Source: an uncultured Verrucomicrobiota bacterium (GTDB lineage: Bacteria > Verrucomicrobiota > Verrucomicrobiia > Opitutales > Opitutaceae). Taken from it: a DNA stretch of 64,000 bases. Under the pieces are notes generated by a model, which was not told where the DNA came from, searched no databases, and saw nothing but the letters and a program-made list of their open reading frames with translations. This document shows positions 41,311 through 49,908 of this stretch, in pieces. Made by a program: the position numbers and the translations under genes. The stretch lies in NCBI GenBank assembly GCA_903898675.1, contig CAIUGM010000001.1, forward strand, positions 1-64,000, in the 5' to 3' direction. The stretch's first letter is position 1. Every line of letters starts with the position of its first letter.

Positions 41311-44094
41311 ATGAAACGATTCCCCGCCTTGTTTGCCGTCCTGCTTGCCACCCTGGGCTGGTCCGCCCGCCTGCCCGCCGCCCCGGTGGTGGCCGACGGC
41401 TTCACCTTCGTCAAAACCGTCGGCAGCATCGACGAGTACACCCTCGACGCCAACGGCCTGCAGGTGCTGCTCCTGCCCGACCATTCCAGCCCCACCCTGA
41501 CCTTCATGGTCACCTACCGGGTCGGCTCCAAGAACGAGGTCACCGGCACCACCGGGGCGACCCACCTGCTCGAGCACCTGATGTTCAAGGGCAGCCCGGC
41601 TTACAATGACGCGAAGGGCAACAGCGTGAAGCAGTACCTCGAGCGCATCGGCGGCAACTACAACGCCACCACCTGGCTCGACCGCACCAACTACTACGCG
41701 AACATCGGCAGCGAGCACCTCGACGGCTACATGGCGATCGAGGCCGACCGCATGCGCAACCTCTGGCTGCACGAGGAGGACCGGCGGCCCGAGATGACCG
41801 TCGTGCGCAACGAATTCGAGCGCGGGGAAAACTCGCCCTTCTCGGCCCTGATCAAGGAGGTCTTCCACTCGGCCTACGTCGCCCACCCCTACCACCACAG
41901 CACGATCGGCTGGCGCAGCGACATCGAGAAGGTCTCGATCGATAAGCTCCGCGAGTTCTACGACACCTACTACTGGCCGGACAACGCCACGGCCACGATC
42001 ATCGGCGACTTCGAGCCCGGCGCCGCCCTGGCCATGGTGAAGAAATACTACGGTGTCTACCCGCGCGCGCCCAGGCCGATCCCGCAGGTTTACACGGAGG
42101 AGCCCGACCAGACCGGCCCGCGCCACATCGTGGTCAAGCGCGCCGGCCAGCTGGGCGTCGTGGCCATAGCCCACAAGATCCCCGCCGCCACCCACCCCGA
42201 CTTCGCCGCCATCAGGGTGCTCAGCGACATTCTCGCCGACGGCAAGAACAGCCGGCTCTACCGGAGCCTCACGGATAAAAACCTCACCACCGGCGTGCAG
42301 AACATCGCCTTCGGCAACCATGATCCGTCCCTGCACTTCCTCTTCATCCCCCTCGCCCCGGGCGCCACCCACGAGCAGGTGGAGAAGATCACTGTCGACG
42401 AGATCGAGCGGCTGAAGCAGGACGGCGTCACCGACGCCGAGGTGCAGGCCGCCGTCGCAAAATCCCTGGCCAACACCGCCTTCAAGCGCGACGGCTCATT
42501 CGCCATCGCCGGCAGCCTCAACGAACTGATCGCCGCCGGCGACTGGACGCTGTTCTACGGCCTCGACGAGGCCACGCGGAAGGTCACGGCCGCCGACGTG
42601 CAGCGGGTCGCCCGGAAATACCTCAACGTCGACCAGAGCACGACCGGCTGGTTCATCCCGACAAGTGTCGGCGGCGCGCCCGCCGCCAAGCCCGCCGCCA
42701 AGCCCTCGCTGATGGACGGCCCTTACTATTACCGCACTCCCGGTGAGAGCGACGCACTGGAGCCCAGCCCGGCGGTCGAAACCGGCGGTCCCGCCGCCGC
42801 CCCGTCCACCGGTGGGGCCAAGATCGCGCCCCGGGCCGTGCGCACCAAGATCGCCGGGGTCGACGTCATCGCCTACCCGACCGGCGTGAAGGATGTCGTC
42901 ACCATCCATGCCTCGCTGCCGGCAGGCGACGCCCTGGCCGGTGACGGCAACCCCGCCATTCCCACGCTGACGGGCATGCTGCTCGACCAAGGCACCACCA
43001 CCCAGGACAAGTTCGCCATCGCGTCGAAACTCGAGAGCGTCGGCGCGGAGATCTCCTTCGGCGTCAACAACGAGCTGACCGAGATCAAGGCCAAGTGCCT
43101 GAAGCAGGATGCCGCGCTCGTCATCGGCCTCATCGCCGAGCAGCTGCGTTCCCCCGCGTTTTCGGCGGCGGAATTCGAGAAGGCCAGGAAACATTACGCC
43201 GGCAGCCTCAAGCGCCAGCTGGAGGACACTTCCTTCCGCGCCACCGAGGCCTTCACCCGGGCCGTCTATCCCCCGGGGCACCCGAACTATCATCCGGCCC
43301 CCGAGGAGATGCTGGCGGCGATTGAAAGCGCGAAGCTCGAGGACGTGGTCGCCTTCCACAAGAAATTCTACGGCCCGGCGCACCTGACCTTCGTGGTGGT
43401 CGGCGATCTCGACCTCCCGCAAATCCAAGCCGATGTCGCCCAATCATTCGCCGGCTGGACCGGCGGCGTCGCGCTCGTCCCACCGGCGAAAGTCACCGAG
43501 ACCGACGCCAAGCGGGAGCAAAACGTCTTCATGGCCGACAAGACCAGCGTGACCGTCATCATGGGCCAGGCCAGCCGGCTCCGGTACAGCGATCCGGATT
43601 ACCAGGCGCTCAAGCTCGGCACGTTCATCCTCGGCAGCGGCGGCTTCACCAGCCGGCTCATGTCCAGTGTGCGCGACAAGGAAGGCCTGACGTATGGCAT
43701 CAGTTCCCGCCTCTCCCATGACATGTTCAGCGACGGCGACTGGAAGATCGAGGCGACCTTCGCGCCCGCCCTGCTCGAGAAGGGCATCGCCTCCACCAAG
43801 CGCCAGCTGCAGCAGTGGTACGACACCGGCATCACGCCCGCGGAGTTGGAGCGCGACAAGGAGGGCCTCGTGGGCGACTTCAAGATCGGCCTCGCCACGA
43901 CCGATGGCATGGCGGCCAACCTCATGGCGGCCGTCAACCGCGGCTACGACGTGAACTGGCTCGATGAGTTTCCCGTGAGGGTCAACGCCCTCACCCCCGC
44001 GCAGGTCAACGCTGCGATCAAGAAATACCTGAAGCCCGACGACATGTTCATCATCAAGGCCGGCACAGTGATCGAGGCCCCGGCCAAGCCCTGA
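41311..44094 (+). CDS. M16 family zinc peptidase, two-domain, exported
   Basis: A 927-aa peptidase with a Sec signal (1-24, ending LPAAP). The first M16 half has the inverse zinc motif H85-LL-E88-H89 (GATHLLEHLMFKG) with the third ligand Glu168 in VVRNEFERGEN. An Ala/Pro-rich linker (about 450-500, including KPAAKPSLMDGPYYY) leads to a second, catalytically inactive half (about 510-927) with VKDVVTIHASLPAGDALAG, GSGGFTSRLMSSVRDKEGLTYGISSRL and a Pro/Ala-poor C-terminus. Typical of bacterial periplasmic two-domain M16 enzymes that degrade peptides or signal sequences. Promoter probably in 41228-41310; divergent from the S9 gene. Confidence 0.93.
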   Translation: MKRFPALFAVLLATLGWSARLPAAPVVADGFTFVKTVGSIDEYTLDANGLQVLLLPDHSSPTLTFMVTYRVGSKNEVTGTTGATHLLEHLMFKGSPAYNDAKGNSVKQYLERIGGNYNATTWLDRTNYYANIGSEHLDGYMAIEADRMRNLWLHEEDRRPEMTVVRNEFERGENSPFSALIKEVFHSAYVAHPYHHSTIGWRSDIEKVSIDKLREFYDTYYWPDNATATIIGDFEPGAALAMVKKYYGVYPRAPRPIPQVYTEEPDQTGPRHIVVKRAGQLGVVAIAHKIPAATHPDFAAIRVLSDILADGKNSRLYRSLTDKNLTTGVQNIAFGNHDPSLHFLFIPLAPGATHEQVEKITVDEIERLKQDGVTDAEVQAAVAKSLANTAFKRDGSFAIAGSLNELIAAGDWTLFYGLDEATRKVTAADVQRVARKYLNVDQSTTGWFIPTSVGGAPAAKPAAKPSLMDGPYYYRTPGESDALEPSPAVETGGPAAAPSTGGAKIAPRAVRTKIAGVDVIAYPTGVKDVVTIHASLPAGDALAGDGNPAIPTLTGMLLDQGTTTQDKFAIASKLESVGAEISFGVNNELTEIKAKCLKQDAALVIGLIAEQLRSPAFSAAEFEKARKHYAGSLKRQLEDTSFRATEAFTRAVYPPGHPNYHPAPEEMLAAIESAKLEDVVAFHKKFYGPAHLTFVVVGDLDLPQIQADVAQSFAGWTGGVALVPPAKVTETDAKREQNVFMADKTSVTVIMGQASRLRYSDPDYQALKLGTFILGSGGFTSRLMSSVRDKEGLTYGISSRLSHDMFSDGDWKIEATFAPALLEKGIASTKRQLQQWYDTGITPAELERDKEGLVGDFKIGLATTDGMAANLMAAVNRGYDVNWLDEFPVRVNALTPAQVNAAIKKYLKPDDMFIIKAGTVIEAPAKP

Positions 44095-44238
44095 GCGAAA
44101 CGCACCGTTTCAGGCAGGGGCGCAGTCTTGCCCATTCGACTTGCTCAGGGCCCAGAGCTGGTCGAGGGGCTGCGCCCTGCGTACGCGGCATCACGGTCGA
44201 GGGCGCCGCGAGTCTGCGCCCCTGCGATTCCAGCTGCG

Positions 44239-45531
44239 CTACAGGGTGGGCGCCGCCGGCAGGTGGCGATGCACGGCGGCCAGCAGCGTCGGGGCGTCGT
44301 AGGGTTTGCGCAGGACCTCGGCAAAACCCATGGCCGCCATTTCCGCCTGCCGCTGGCTGTGGTCGAGGCCGGATACCCCGATCACCTTGAGCTGCGGGGC
44401 CGCCTGCCGCAGCAGCGGCACGAGCTTCAGCCCGTCCATCCCCGGCATCATGATGTCGGTCAGCACCAGGTCGACGGCCCCGGCGCGGGTGGCGAAAAAT
44501 TCCAGGGCCGCCTCGCCCCCGCTGGCGGCGAACACCTCGCAGCCGGCCTGCGCCAGAATCCGCGCGGTCAGGGCCAGCACCGAAGGTTCGTCGTCGATCA
44601 CGACGATCAGCGGACGGCGGCGAACCGGCGGAGTCACCGGCACCGGGGCCGCCGGGGCCGCGGGGGCGGTGGCACTCGCGGGCAGGATGACGTGGAAGCT
44701 GCTGCCGCGGTTCAATTCGCTCTCCACCGTGACGGTGCCGCCATGGCTTTGCACGATGCCGTGCACGGTCGAGAGGCCCAGGCCGGTGCCCTGCCCCACC
44801 TCCTTGGTCGTGAAGAAGGGATCGAAGATGCGCCCCTTGATTTCCGGCGGAATACCGCGGCCGGTGTCACTGACCGTCAGCCGGACGGCCCGTCCCGCGC
44901 CAGCGGCAGCCGCCGGGGCCAACTCCCCGTGCGCCGGCAGGTTTTCCGCCGCCAGCACCAGCGTGCCGCCCGCCGGCATCGCGTCGCGGGCATTGATGCA
45001 GAGATTCATGAGGACCTGGTGCAGCTGGATCGGATCCGCCGTGACCGGCCAGAGACCTTCCGGCACCCGGGCCACCAGCTCGATCTCGCGGGGAAACGTG
45101 CCCCGCATGATGTCCATCATTTCCGTCATCAGCTGGCCGAGATCCACCGCGGTCCGGGCCTGCGGCAAATCGCGGCTGAAGGTCAGCAGCTGCCGCACGA
45201 TCGCCGCCCCGCGCCGGGCCCCCGCCTCGATCTGGTCGAAGAGCGCCCGGTCGGCGGGATCGGTGAGCTTCTCCCGCAGCACAGTGCCCACCATCAGCAT
45301 GGGCGTGAGAATATTGTTGAGGTCATGCGCCACCTTGTTCGCCGCGAGCGTGCCCACCGATTCCAGGCGCTGGCTGTGCAGCAGCCGGGTCTCGAGTTTC
45401 TTGCGCTCCGTGATGTCGGCGTGGGTCCCGGTCATGCGCACCGCCCGGCCCGCCGCATCGCGCTCCACGATCTTGCCGGTCGAACGGATCCACTTCCACT
45501 CGCCGGCCTTGGTCTGGCGCCGGTACTCCAT
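44239..45531 (-). CDS. Hybrid sensor histidine kinase, 5'-truncated in a PAS domain
   Basis: From the internal ATG 45531 the product is 430 aa. It opens with only the second half of a PAS/PAC fold (EYRRQTKAGEWKWIRSTGKI, then MTGTHADITERKKLE), so the true N-terminus is missing. HisKA: LAANKVAHDLNNILTPMLMV; HATPase: NLCINARDAMPAGG, SDTGRGIPPEI, GQGTGLGLSTVHGI. A C-terminal receiver starts IVVIDDEPSV and has VLTDIMMPGMDG and LRKPYDA. The frame stays open past 45531 to about 45560, after which it reads only the antisense of the neighbouring + strand gene. Promoter and sensor part are therefore lost, and expression is doubtful. Confidence 0.75.
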   Translation of the reverse strand: MEYRRQTKAGEWKWIRSTGKIVERDAAGRAVRMTGTHADITERKKLETRLLHSQRLESVGTLAANKVAHDLNNILTPMLMVGTVLREKLTDPADRALFDQIEAGARRGAAIVRQLLTFSRDLPQARTAVDLGQLMTEMMDIMRGTFPREIELVARVPEGLWPVTADPIQLHQVLMNLCINARDAMPAGGTLVLAAENLPAHGELAPAAAAGAGRAVRLTVSDTGRGIPPEIKGRIFDPFFTTKEVGQGTGLGLSTVHGIVQSHGGTVTVESELNRGSSFHVILPASATAPAAPAAPVPVTPPVRRRPLIVVIDDEPSVLALTARILAQAGCEVFAASGGEAALEFFATRAGAVDLVLTDIMMPGMDGLKLVPLLRQAAPQLKVIGVSGLDHSQRQAEMAAMGFAEVLRKPYDAPTLLAAVHRHLPAAPTL

Positions 45532-45561
45532 GGTGCGGGTGCCGCCCCCGGCGTCCGCGGC

Positions 45562-46077
45562 CTGACGCGCTCGCTGCACATCCTCCACAGCCGCTCGTCC
45601 GCCGCGCGGCCGGTGGCGATGGAGGAGTTCAAGCGCATCTACCTCGAGAAGCGCATCGACGACCAGCTCGCGTACTATGTGCGCCAGGAAGGCCGCGCGC
45701 TGCCGCTGTTCAAGCGGCTCAAGCGGGGCTTCTGGCTCGCGACGATCGCCGCCATCGTCTGCACGGCGGCCTACGCGCTGGCCCACACGTTTGAAATCGA
45801 GGTGCCGGAGTGGGTGCAGACGACGGTGTTTTATTTCCTCCCCATTTCCCTGCCGGTCGTGGCCGCGGCGCTGATCTCGCTGATCTCGATCAACGATCTC
45901 CAGCGCCGGGTGGCCCGCTACCGCGAGATGCGCGCGATGCTCGAGGACAGCCGCAAGCAGGTCGCCTTCTGCCAGACGTGGAACAGCCTCGAACGCATCG
46001 TGCTCAAGACCGAGCGCGCCCTGCTGCAGGAAGTGCTCGAGTGGCACTCGATCACGAGCTTCTCGGAATCGCACTGA
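45562..46077 (+). pseudogene. C-terminal fragment of a SLATT/DUF4231-like two-helix membrane protein
   Basis: Open on the + strand from about 45562; a possible start is ATG 45619 (152 aa). It contains a helix rich in charged residues (EEFKRIYLEKRIDDQLAYYV), a membrane helix (LATIAAIVCTAAYALAHTF), a second (VFYFLPISLPVVAAALISLIS) and a helical C-terminus (NDLQRRVARYREMRAMLED ... ERALLQEVLEWHSITSF). This resembles the 2TM effector module of SLATT/SMODS-associated or DUF4231 proteins, which normally follow an N-terminal sensor or nucleotide-binding domain. That domain is absent. The fragment meets the truncated kinase head to head, so both lost their N-termini at about 45560. Confidence 0.6.
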
Positions 46078-46128
46078 GCGGCGGCTACCGAAGCTACGGC
46101 GGTACCCTATAGCGGTTTAAGAAATACT

Positions 46129-46206
46129 GTAGCCGTGGTCGCTGACCCCGGTTCTGCGGTTCCTCGATCCCATTTGCCAAGCTCCGGGGTCAGCGACCCC
46201 GGCTAC
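46129..46206. repeat. GTAGCCGTGGTCG palindrome, copy C
   Basis: Same unit as 33231-33299 (GTAGCCG.GGTCGCTGACCC...GGGTCAGCGACCCCGGCTAC), 78 nt, between the SLATT-like fragment and the TonB receptor stop codon. Confidence 0.85.
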
Positions 46207-46226
46207 ACCTTCACTTAATCGCCCCC

Positions 46227-48599
46227 CTAGAACTTGTATTTGATGTAGCCCTCGGCGCGCAGCGGGAGATCGGGCAGGATCAGGATGCTCGACGTGTAGG
46301 CGTCGCCGTTGTGGATCCAGTTGCGCTGGTCGGTGAGGTTGAGGACATCGACATTCACCGTCCACGGCCCGCGTTGGTAGGAGACCGAGGCGTTCAGGGT
46401 GTATTGCGCGGGGATGTGCCACTCGTCGTCGAGATTGCCGCGCTGCCGGCTTTGCCACTGGGCATCGAGCCCGGCGCCAACCCCGCTCATCCAGCGGTAG
46501 CGCACGCTCGCGTTGAGCATCAGGTGCGAGAAGCCCACGAGCGGCCAGTCGCCCACCGGCACCTGGTCGCCGAACGGAGTGTAACTGGAGTCGCCCGTGC
46601 CGAGTCCGCCCGGGCCGCGACCCTGCACGTAGCCCGCGTAGATCGAGCGGCCACCGAGCTGATAGGGCGAGGCGTTGAGGTATTCGCCCTGCTGGATCGT
46701 GGCGTTGAACGTCGCGCTCAGCCGTGGGATCGGCTGATAGACCGATTCCAGCTCCAGGCCGCGCACGCGGATGTCCTGGTGCACGTCGCCGAGGCCCGTG
46801 CGCGAGCGCCGCTGGGTGAAGAGGGCCGCGCCTGCGAAAAGTTTGTTGTCGAGCAGGCTGTACTTTGCCCCGGCCTCGAGGAGTTCGCTGCGGTTGTGCA
46901 GGTCGTTCGGGTCGATCTTGCCGTCGGACTGCAGGCTGATGCCGCCGCCGCCCAGGTTGCCGTGCAGCGAGGTGGTGTTCTGCCACGTGAAATAATAACT
47001 GGAGGTGCGCGTCGCCCGGAACAGCAGGCTCGTGTTGCCGGAGCCGCTGGTCGACCGGGACGAGTCACTGACGGGCGTGGTGCCCGCCGGCGGCAGCGGG
47101 TCGCGCGCACTGGCGAGGAACCAATCCACCCGCGCCCCGGCCAGCAGGTGCAGCCGCTCGGTCAGCTTGAAATCGTCCTGCGCGAACGCCGCGGGATTCC
47201 ACACGCGGGAATCACCGGTCTCGGGCGTCGGATAAACCGGATCGACCGGCGAGAAGAACGGCAGCCCGGCCGGCCCGGGTGAGCCAGGCAGGTACGAGGT
47301 GGGAAAGGCCGCCGCCTGGTTGAACTCCCGCGACGGATCCGTGATATCAAAGTTATAGAGGTACTCGTTGGCGTAGTTTTCGAACGCGAGGACGGACTGC
47401 CGGCGGATCGCGGCACCCGCGACAATCGACTGCGGCAGCGTGGCGTCCGGCAGCTGAAGGTGCGCCTCGACCCGGTCCTCGAACGTATTCTGCCGGACAA
47501 ACTCAAGGTAGGCCGTGGCGTACACGCGCTCGCGGTTCACGCGCTCGAAGAACGTGCGGTTGATCAGCGTCAGCGCCGGCGAGACCTCATACGTCGCGAT
47601 CAACTGGGCGTTGGCCACGTGGGCCTGCGCGTAATCGCTCCGGGAGAGCAGCGTCGCGTTCCACGGCAGCTGGACGACCGAGGTGGCGGGGATCGGCCCG
47701 GGGTTGTAGGCCTCGTCGCCCGAGAGCCCGGTGTAGTAGAGCCCGTGGTCGATCAGATCCTGGTTCACCCGGTTGACGCCGAGGGTTTCGTTGGTGTTCT
47801 GCCACATCCACTGGGTGTTGAACTCCAGCTTGAGGCCCGGGCGCGGACGCCACGTGAGGGCGGCGTACAGATCCTCGCGGTCGTCCTTGTCGCCATTGCG
47901 CGAATAGAACGTGTCGCCACCCTTGCCCTCATAGCTGATGCGCCACGCGAGTTGGTCGTTCACCGGCGCCGTCGTGTCGACCTGCACGCTGCCGTTGAGG
48001 TACGAAAGGCCGCCGGCGGTCCAGGTGCCGAGACGGGTCGTGACCGTCGTGGCCGGACCGCTGAACTGCGGCTGCTTGGTCTGGTAATTGACGTAGCCGC
48101 CCGTCAGGTAGCCGGCGCCGAAGACCGCCGAGCCGGCCCCGCGCACCACGTCGACCGCCTCCACGCCGTTGAAGGACGGCAGGAAACCGTACTCGTTGTT
48201 GGTGCGGCGCTGGCCGTTGACGTACGACTCGGCGACATCGCCGCGGATGTACGGCATCGTCAACTCGCCGTAGCTCGAGGGCGCATAGGCGCCCGGGCTG
48301 TACTCGAGGATGTCACGCAGGCCGTGGATCGCCCGCTCGTCCACGAGGCCGGCCGTGATCGTGCTCATGGAGCGCGGCGTATCGAGCGGCCCGCGGCTGT
48401 CGCCCATCACCGCACTGGTTTCGCGAATGAGCGGATTGACCGATTGCTCGAGCGGGACGCCCTGCACCTGATAGGGCGCCAGGGCGAGAATGTCATCCGC
48501 CTGGTGCGGAGCGGCCGGCTGGGCGGCGTTTTGGGCGCAAGTCGTCGTGACAACAGCCAGCGCGGCGAGAAGGGAGGCAAAACGGATCGGGAGGTGCAT
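46227..48599 (-). CDS. TonB-dependent outer-membrane receptor, TPP-riboswitch controlled (likely thiamin uptake)
   Basis: A 790-aa receptor with a Sec signal at about residues 1-22. The plug domain (about 60-170) includes DTPRSMSTITAGLVDERAIHGLRDILEYSPGA and MPYIRGDVAESYVNGQRRTN with EAVDVVRGAGSAVFGAGYLTGGYVNY. The beta-barrel follows, ending in an aromatic terminal residue (EGYIKYKF). Just upstream on the same strand, 48671-48760, lies a TPP riboswitch. That links it to thiamin, thiamin pyrophosphate or a precursor such as the pyrimidine moiety. Substrate inferred from the riboswitch only; no inner-membrane thiamin transporter is adjacent. Confidence 0.88.
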   Translation of the reverse strand: MHLPIRFASLLAALAVVTTTCAQNAAQPAAPHQADDILALAPYQVQGVPLEQSVNPLIRETSAVMGDSRGPLDTPRSMSTITAGLVDERAIHGLRDILEYSPGAYAPSSYGELTMPYIRGDVAESYVNGQRRTNNEYGFLPSFNGVEAVDVVRGAGSAVFGAGYLTGGYVNYQTKQPQFSGPATTVTTRLGTWTAGGLSYLNGSVQVDTTAPVNDQLAWRISYEGKGGDTFYSRNGDKDDREDLYAALTWRPRPGLKLEFNTQWMWQNTNETLGVNRVNQDLIDHGLYYTGLSGDEAYNPGPIPATSVVQLPWNATLLSRSDYAQAHVANAQLIATYEVSPALTLINRTFFERVNRERVYATAYLEFVRQNTFEDRVEAHLQLPDATLPQSIVAGAAIRRQSVLAFENYANEYLYNFDITDPSREFNQAAAFPTSYLPGSPGPAGLPFFSPVDPVYPTPETGDSRVWNPAAFAQDDFKLTERLHLLAGARVDWFLASARDPLPPAGTTPVSDSSRSTSGSGNTSLLFRATRTSSYYFTWQNTTSLHGNLGGGGISLQSDGKIDPNDLHNRSELLEAGAKYSLLDNKLFAGAALFTQRRSRTGLGDVHQDIRVRGLELESVYQPIPRLSATFNATIQQGEYLNASPYQLGGRSIYAGYVQGRGPGGLGTGDSSYTPFGDQVPVGDWPLVGFSHLMLNASVRYRWMSGVGAGLDAQWQSRQRGNLDDEWHIPAQYTLNASVSYQRGPWTVNVDVLNLTDQRNWIHNGDAYTSSILILPDLPLRAEGYIKYKF

Positions 48600-48670
48600 G
48601 GATTTGAGGCCCGGCCCGATTCAGACGCCCTGCGAAATGAAACGGCGGGCCCATGATGCCCACCTTGCTT

Positions 48671-48760
48671 GTTTCCTTCGCCGGTATGATCCGTTTCAGG
48701 TTCCAGGGTCGAGCAGCCGTGCGTGCCACAATCTCAGCCCTCCGCGGAGGACACCCCTAC
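48671..48760 (-). promoter_or_regulatory. TPP (thi-box) riboswitch
   Basis: Read on the minus strand: AGGGGTG at the 5' side (from 48758), GGGCTGAGATT in the middle, ACCCTGGAACCTG, and the 3' pieces GGATCATACCGGCGAAGG. These are the conserved thi-box blocks (GGGGTG, CTGAGA, ACCTGA, GGATAATGCCAGCGAAGG) in the right order and spacing. About 70 bases of leader follow to the TonB receptor start, with GGCCCG/CGGGCC pairs that could act as an expression platform. No other gene lies between. Confidence 0.93.
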
Positions 48761-49106
48761 GAGCACCGCCAACAAAGCCGCGCCCGGAAGCCAGTCAACC
48801 GCGCATTGTGTCATCTCCGGGCCCCTAAATCATGAAGGGCGTCCCGTGAGGGACGCCCTGCATGACCTAACACCAAGCAAACCGTAAGAACTACACCGAT
48901 GCTTCATTTGAAACGAACGCACTGATGTCGTTATGATAGACGTGGAATGTTCGAAAACGTTGAATCTTTCCTGCAGGAATTTTTGTGAATAAGTTCTTCG
49001 CAAATAGTCTGGTGCTTACCACTGGTCCGCAGTTGCTTACATCAAGGTTGGGTTCCGGTTTCAGGGCGCATTGGCGCGCCCGGCTTTGTCATAAACATTT
49101 GAAACC
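48761..49106. other. Gene-free stretch upstream of riboswitch and SIMPL gene
   Basis: 346 bases with divergent promoters expected at both ends. Contains the strong hairpin at 48836-48859 and an AT-richer block (48890-49000) that could hold promoter elements. Short open frames here are not supported. Confidence 0.4.
48836..48859. terminator. AGGGCGTCCC hairpin with GTGA loop
   Basis: A perfect 10-bp stem (48836-48845 with 48850-48859), extended by partly matching CATG flanks. Because neither neighbouring gene ends here, it is more likely a REP-like unit than a true terminator. Only copy seen in the window. Confidence 0.4.
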
Positions 49107-49856
49107 ATGCATGCACCTTCCTCTGTCCGTCCCCAATTCTTCGGCCTGCTGGCCGGTCTGGCCCTCGCGGCCGGCCTTGTTTTCGCCTCGCTCGTGGTCG
49201 CCGGCGCCTGGACCCGGATCGCCGAGTCCCAAGTCATCAACGTCACCGGCTCCGCGCGCAAAAATGTTCGATCCGATCTCGTGGTGTGGCGCGCAAATTT
49301 CTCCGTCGACGCCCCGACCCTCCTGGAAGCGCAGCAAAGGCTGTCAGCCGACCTGGGCCGGGTCACCGCGTTCCTCTCGACGCACGGCCTGACGGAATTC
49401 GCCGTACTGCCCGCGCAGATCCACGATATCACCGCGCGGCAGCGCAATGGGGACGACGATACCACGACGAACGTGCGGGTGGGTTTCCGCCTGAGCCAGG
49501 TGATCGAGGTGCGTTCGTCCGAGGTTGAGCGCGTGCCCCGGCTGGCGGGCGAATCCGGCGAGTTGCTCCAGCAGGGCGTGACCTTCGTGTCGGAGGGCTT
49601 TGAGTTCATCTATACCCGCGCGGGTGACGCCAAGGTGGAGATGATGGCGGAAGCGACGCGCGATGCGCGGGCCCGCGCCGACCAGATCGCCGCGCAGGGC
49701 GGCCGGAAGATCAAGGAACTGCGCAGTGCGCGGATGGGCGTGGTGCAGATCAACCCGCTCTATTCGTCGTCGACGACCTGGGAGGGCAACAACGACACCT
49801 CCGCGCTGGAGAAAACGATCACCGCCACGATCGGGGCGACGTTTGCGTTGCAGTGA
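49107..49856 (+). CDS. SIMPL domain protein, membrane-anchored
   Basis: A 249-aa protein with an N-terminal hydrophobic segment (about 10-33, FFGLLAGLALAAGLVFASLVVAGAW), probably a signal anchor. The rest is a SIMPL/DUF541 domain: INVTGSARKNVRSDLVVWRANFSV opens it. FRLSQVIEVRSSEVERVP and ATRDARARADQIAAQGGRKIKELRSARMGVVQINPLYS follow, the long helix-strand pattern of the family. YggE-type proteins of this kind bind heparin-like or oxidative-stress-related partners in reports, but a function is not established. Confidence 0.88.
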   Translation: MHAPSSVRPQFFGLLAGLALAAGLVFASLVVAGAWTRIAESQVINVTGSARKNVRSDLVVWRANFSVDAPTLLEAQQRLSADLGRVTAFLSTHGLTEFAVLPAQIHDITARQRNGDDDTTTNVRVGFRLSQVIEVRSSEVERVPRLAGESGELLQQGVTFVSEGFEFIYTRAGDAKVEMMAEATRDARARADQIAAQGGRKIKELRSARMGVVQINPLYSSSTTWEGNNDTSALEKTITATIGATFALQ

Positions 49857-49908
49857 GGGGTGAAGCCGGACCGCGCGGTCGCGACGCCCCAGCGCGGCGC
49901 GGCGATCC

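Noticed and set aside
44128-45561. + strand frame continuing upstream of the SLATT-like fragment
   Set aside because: It reads the antisense of the kinase gene from 44239 to about 45560; only the part after that looks like true protein.
45562-46074. Extension of the truncated kinase frame past 45560
   Set aside because: It is antisense to the two-helix membrane protein and shows no PAS sequence.
48836-48859. True terminator for a gene left of the SIMPL gene
   Set aside because: Both neighbouring genes start rather than end near here, so a palindromic repeat is more likely; listed with low confidence only.
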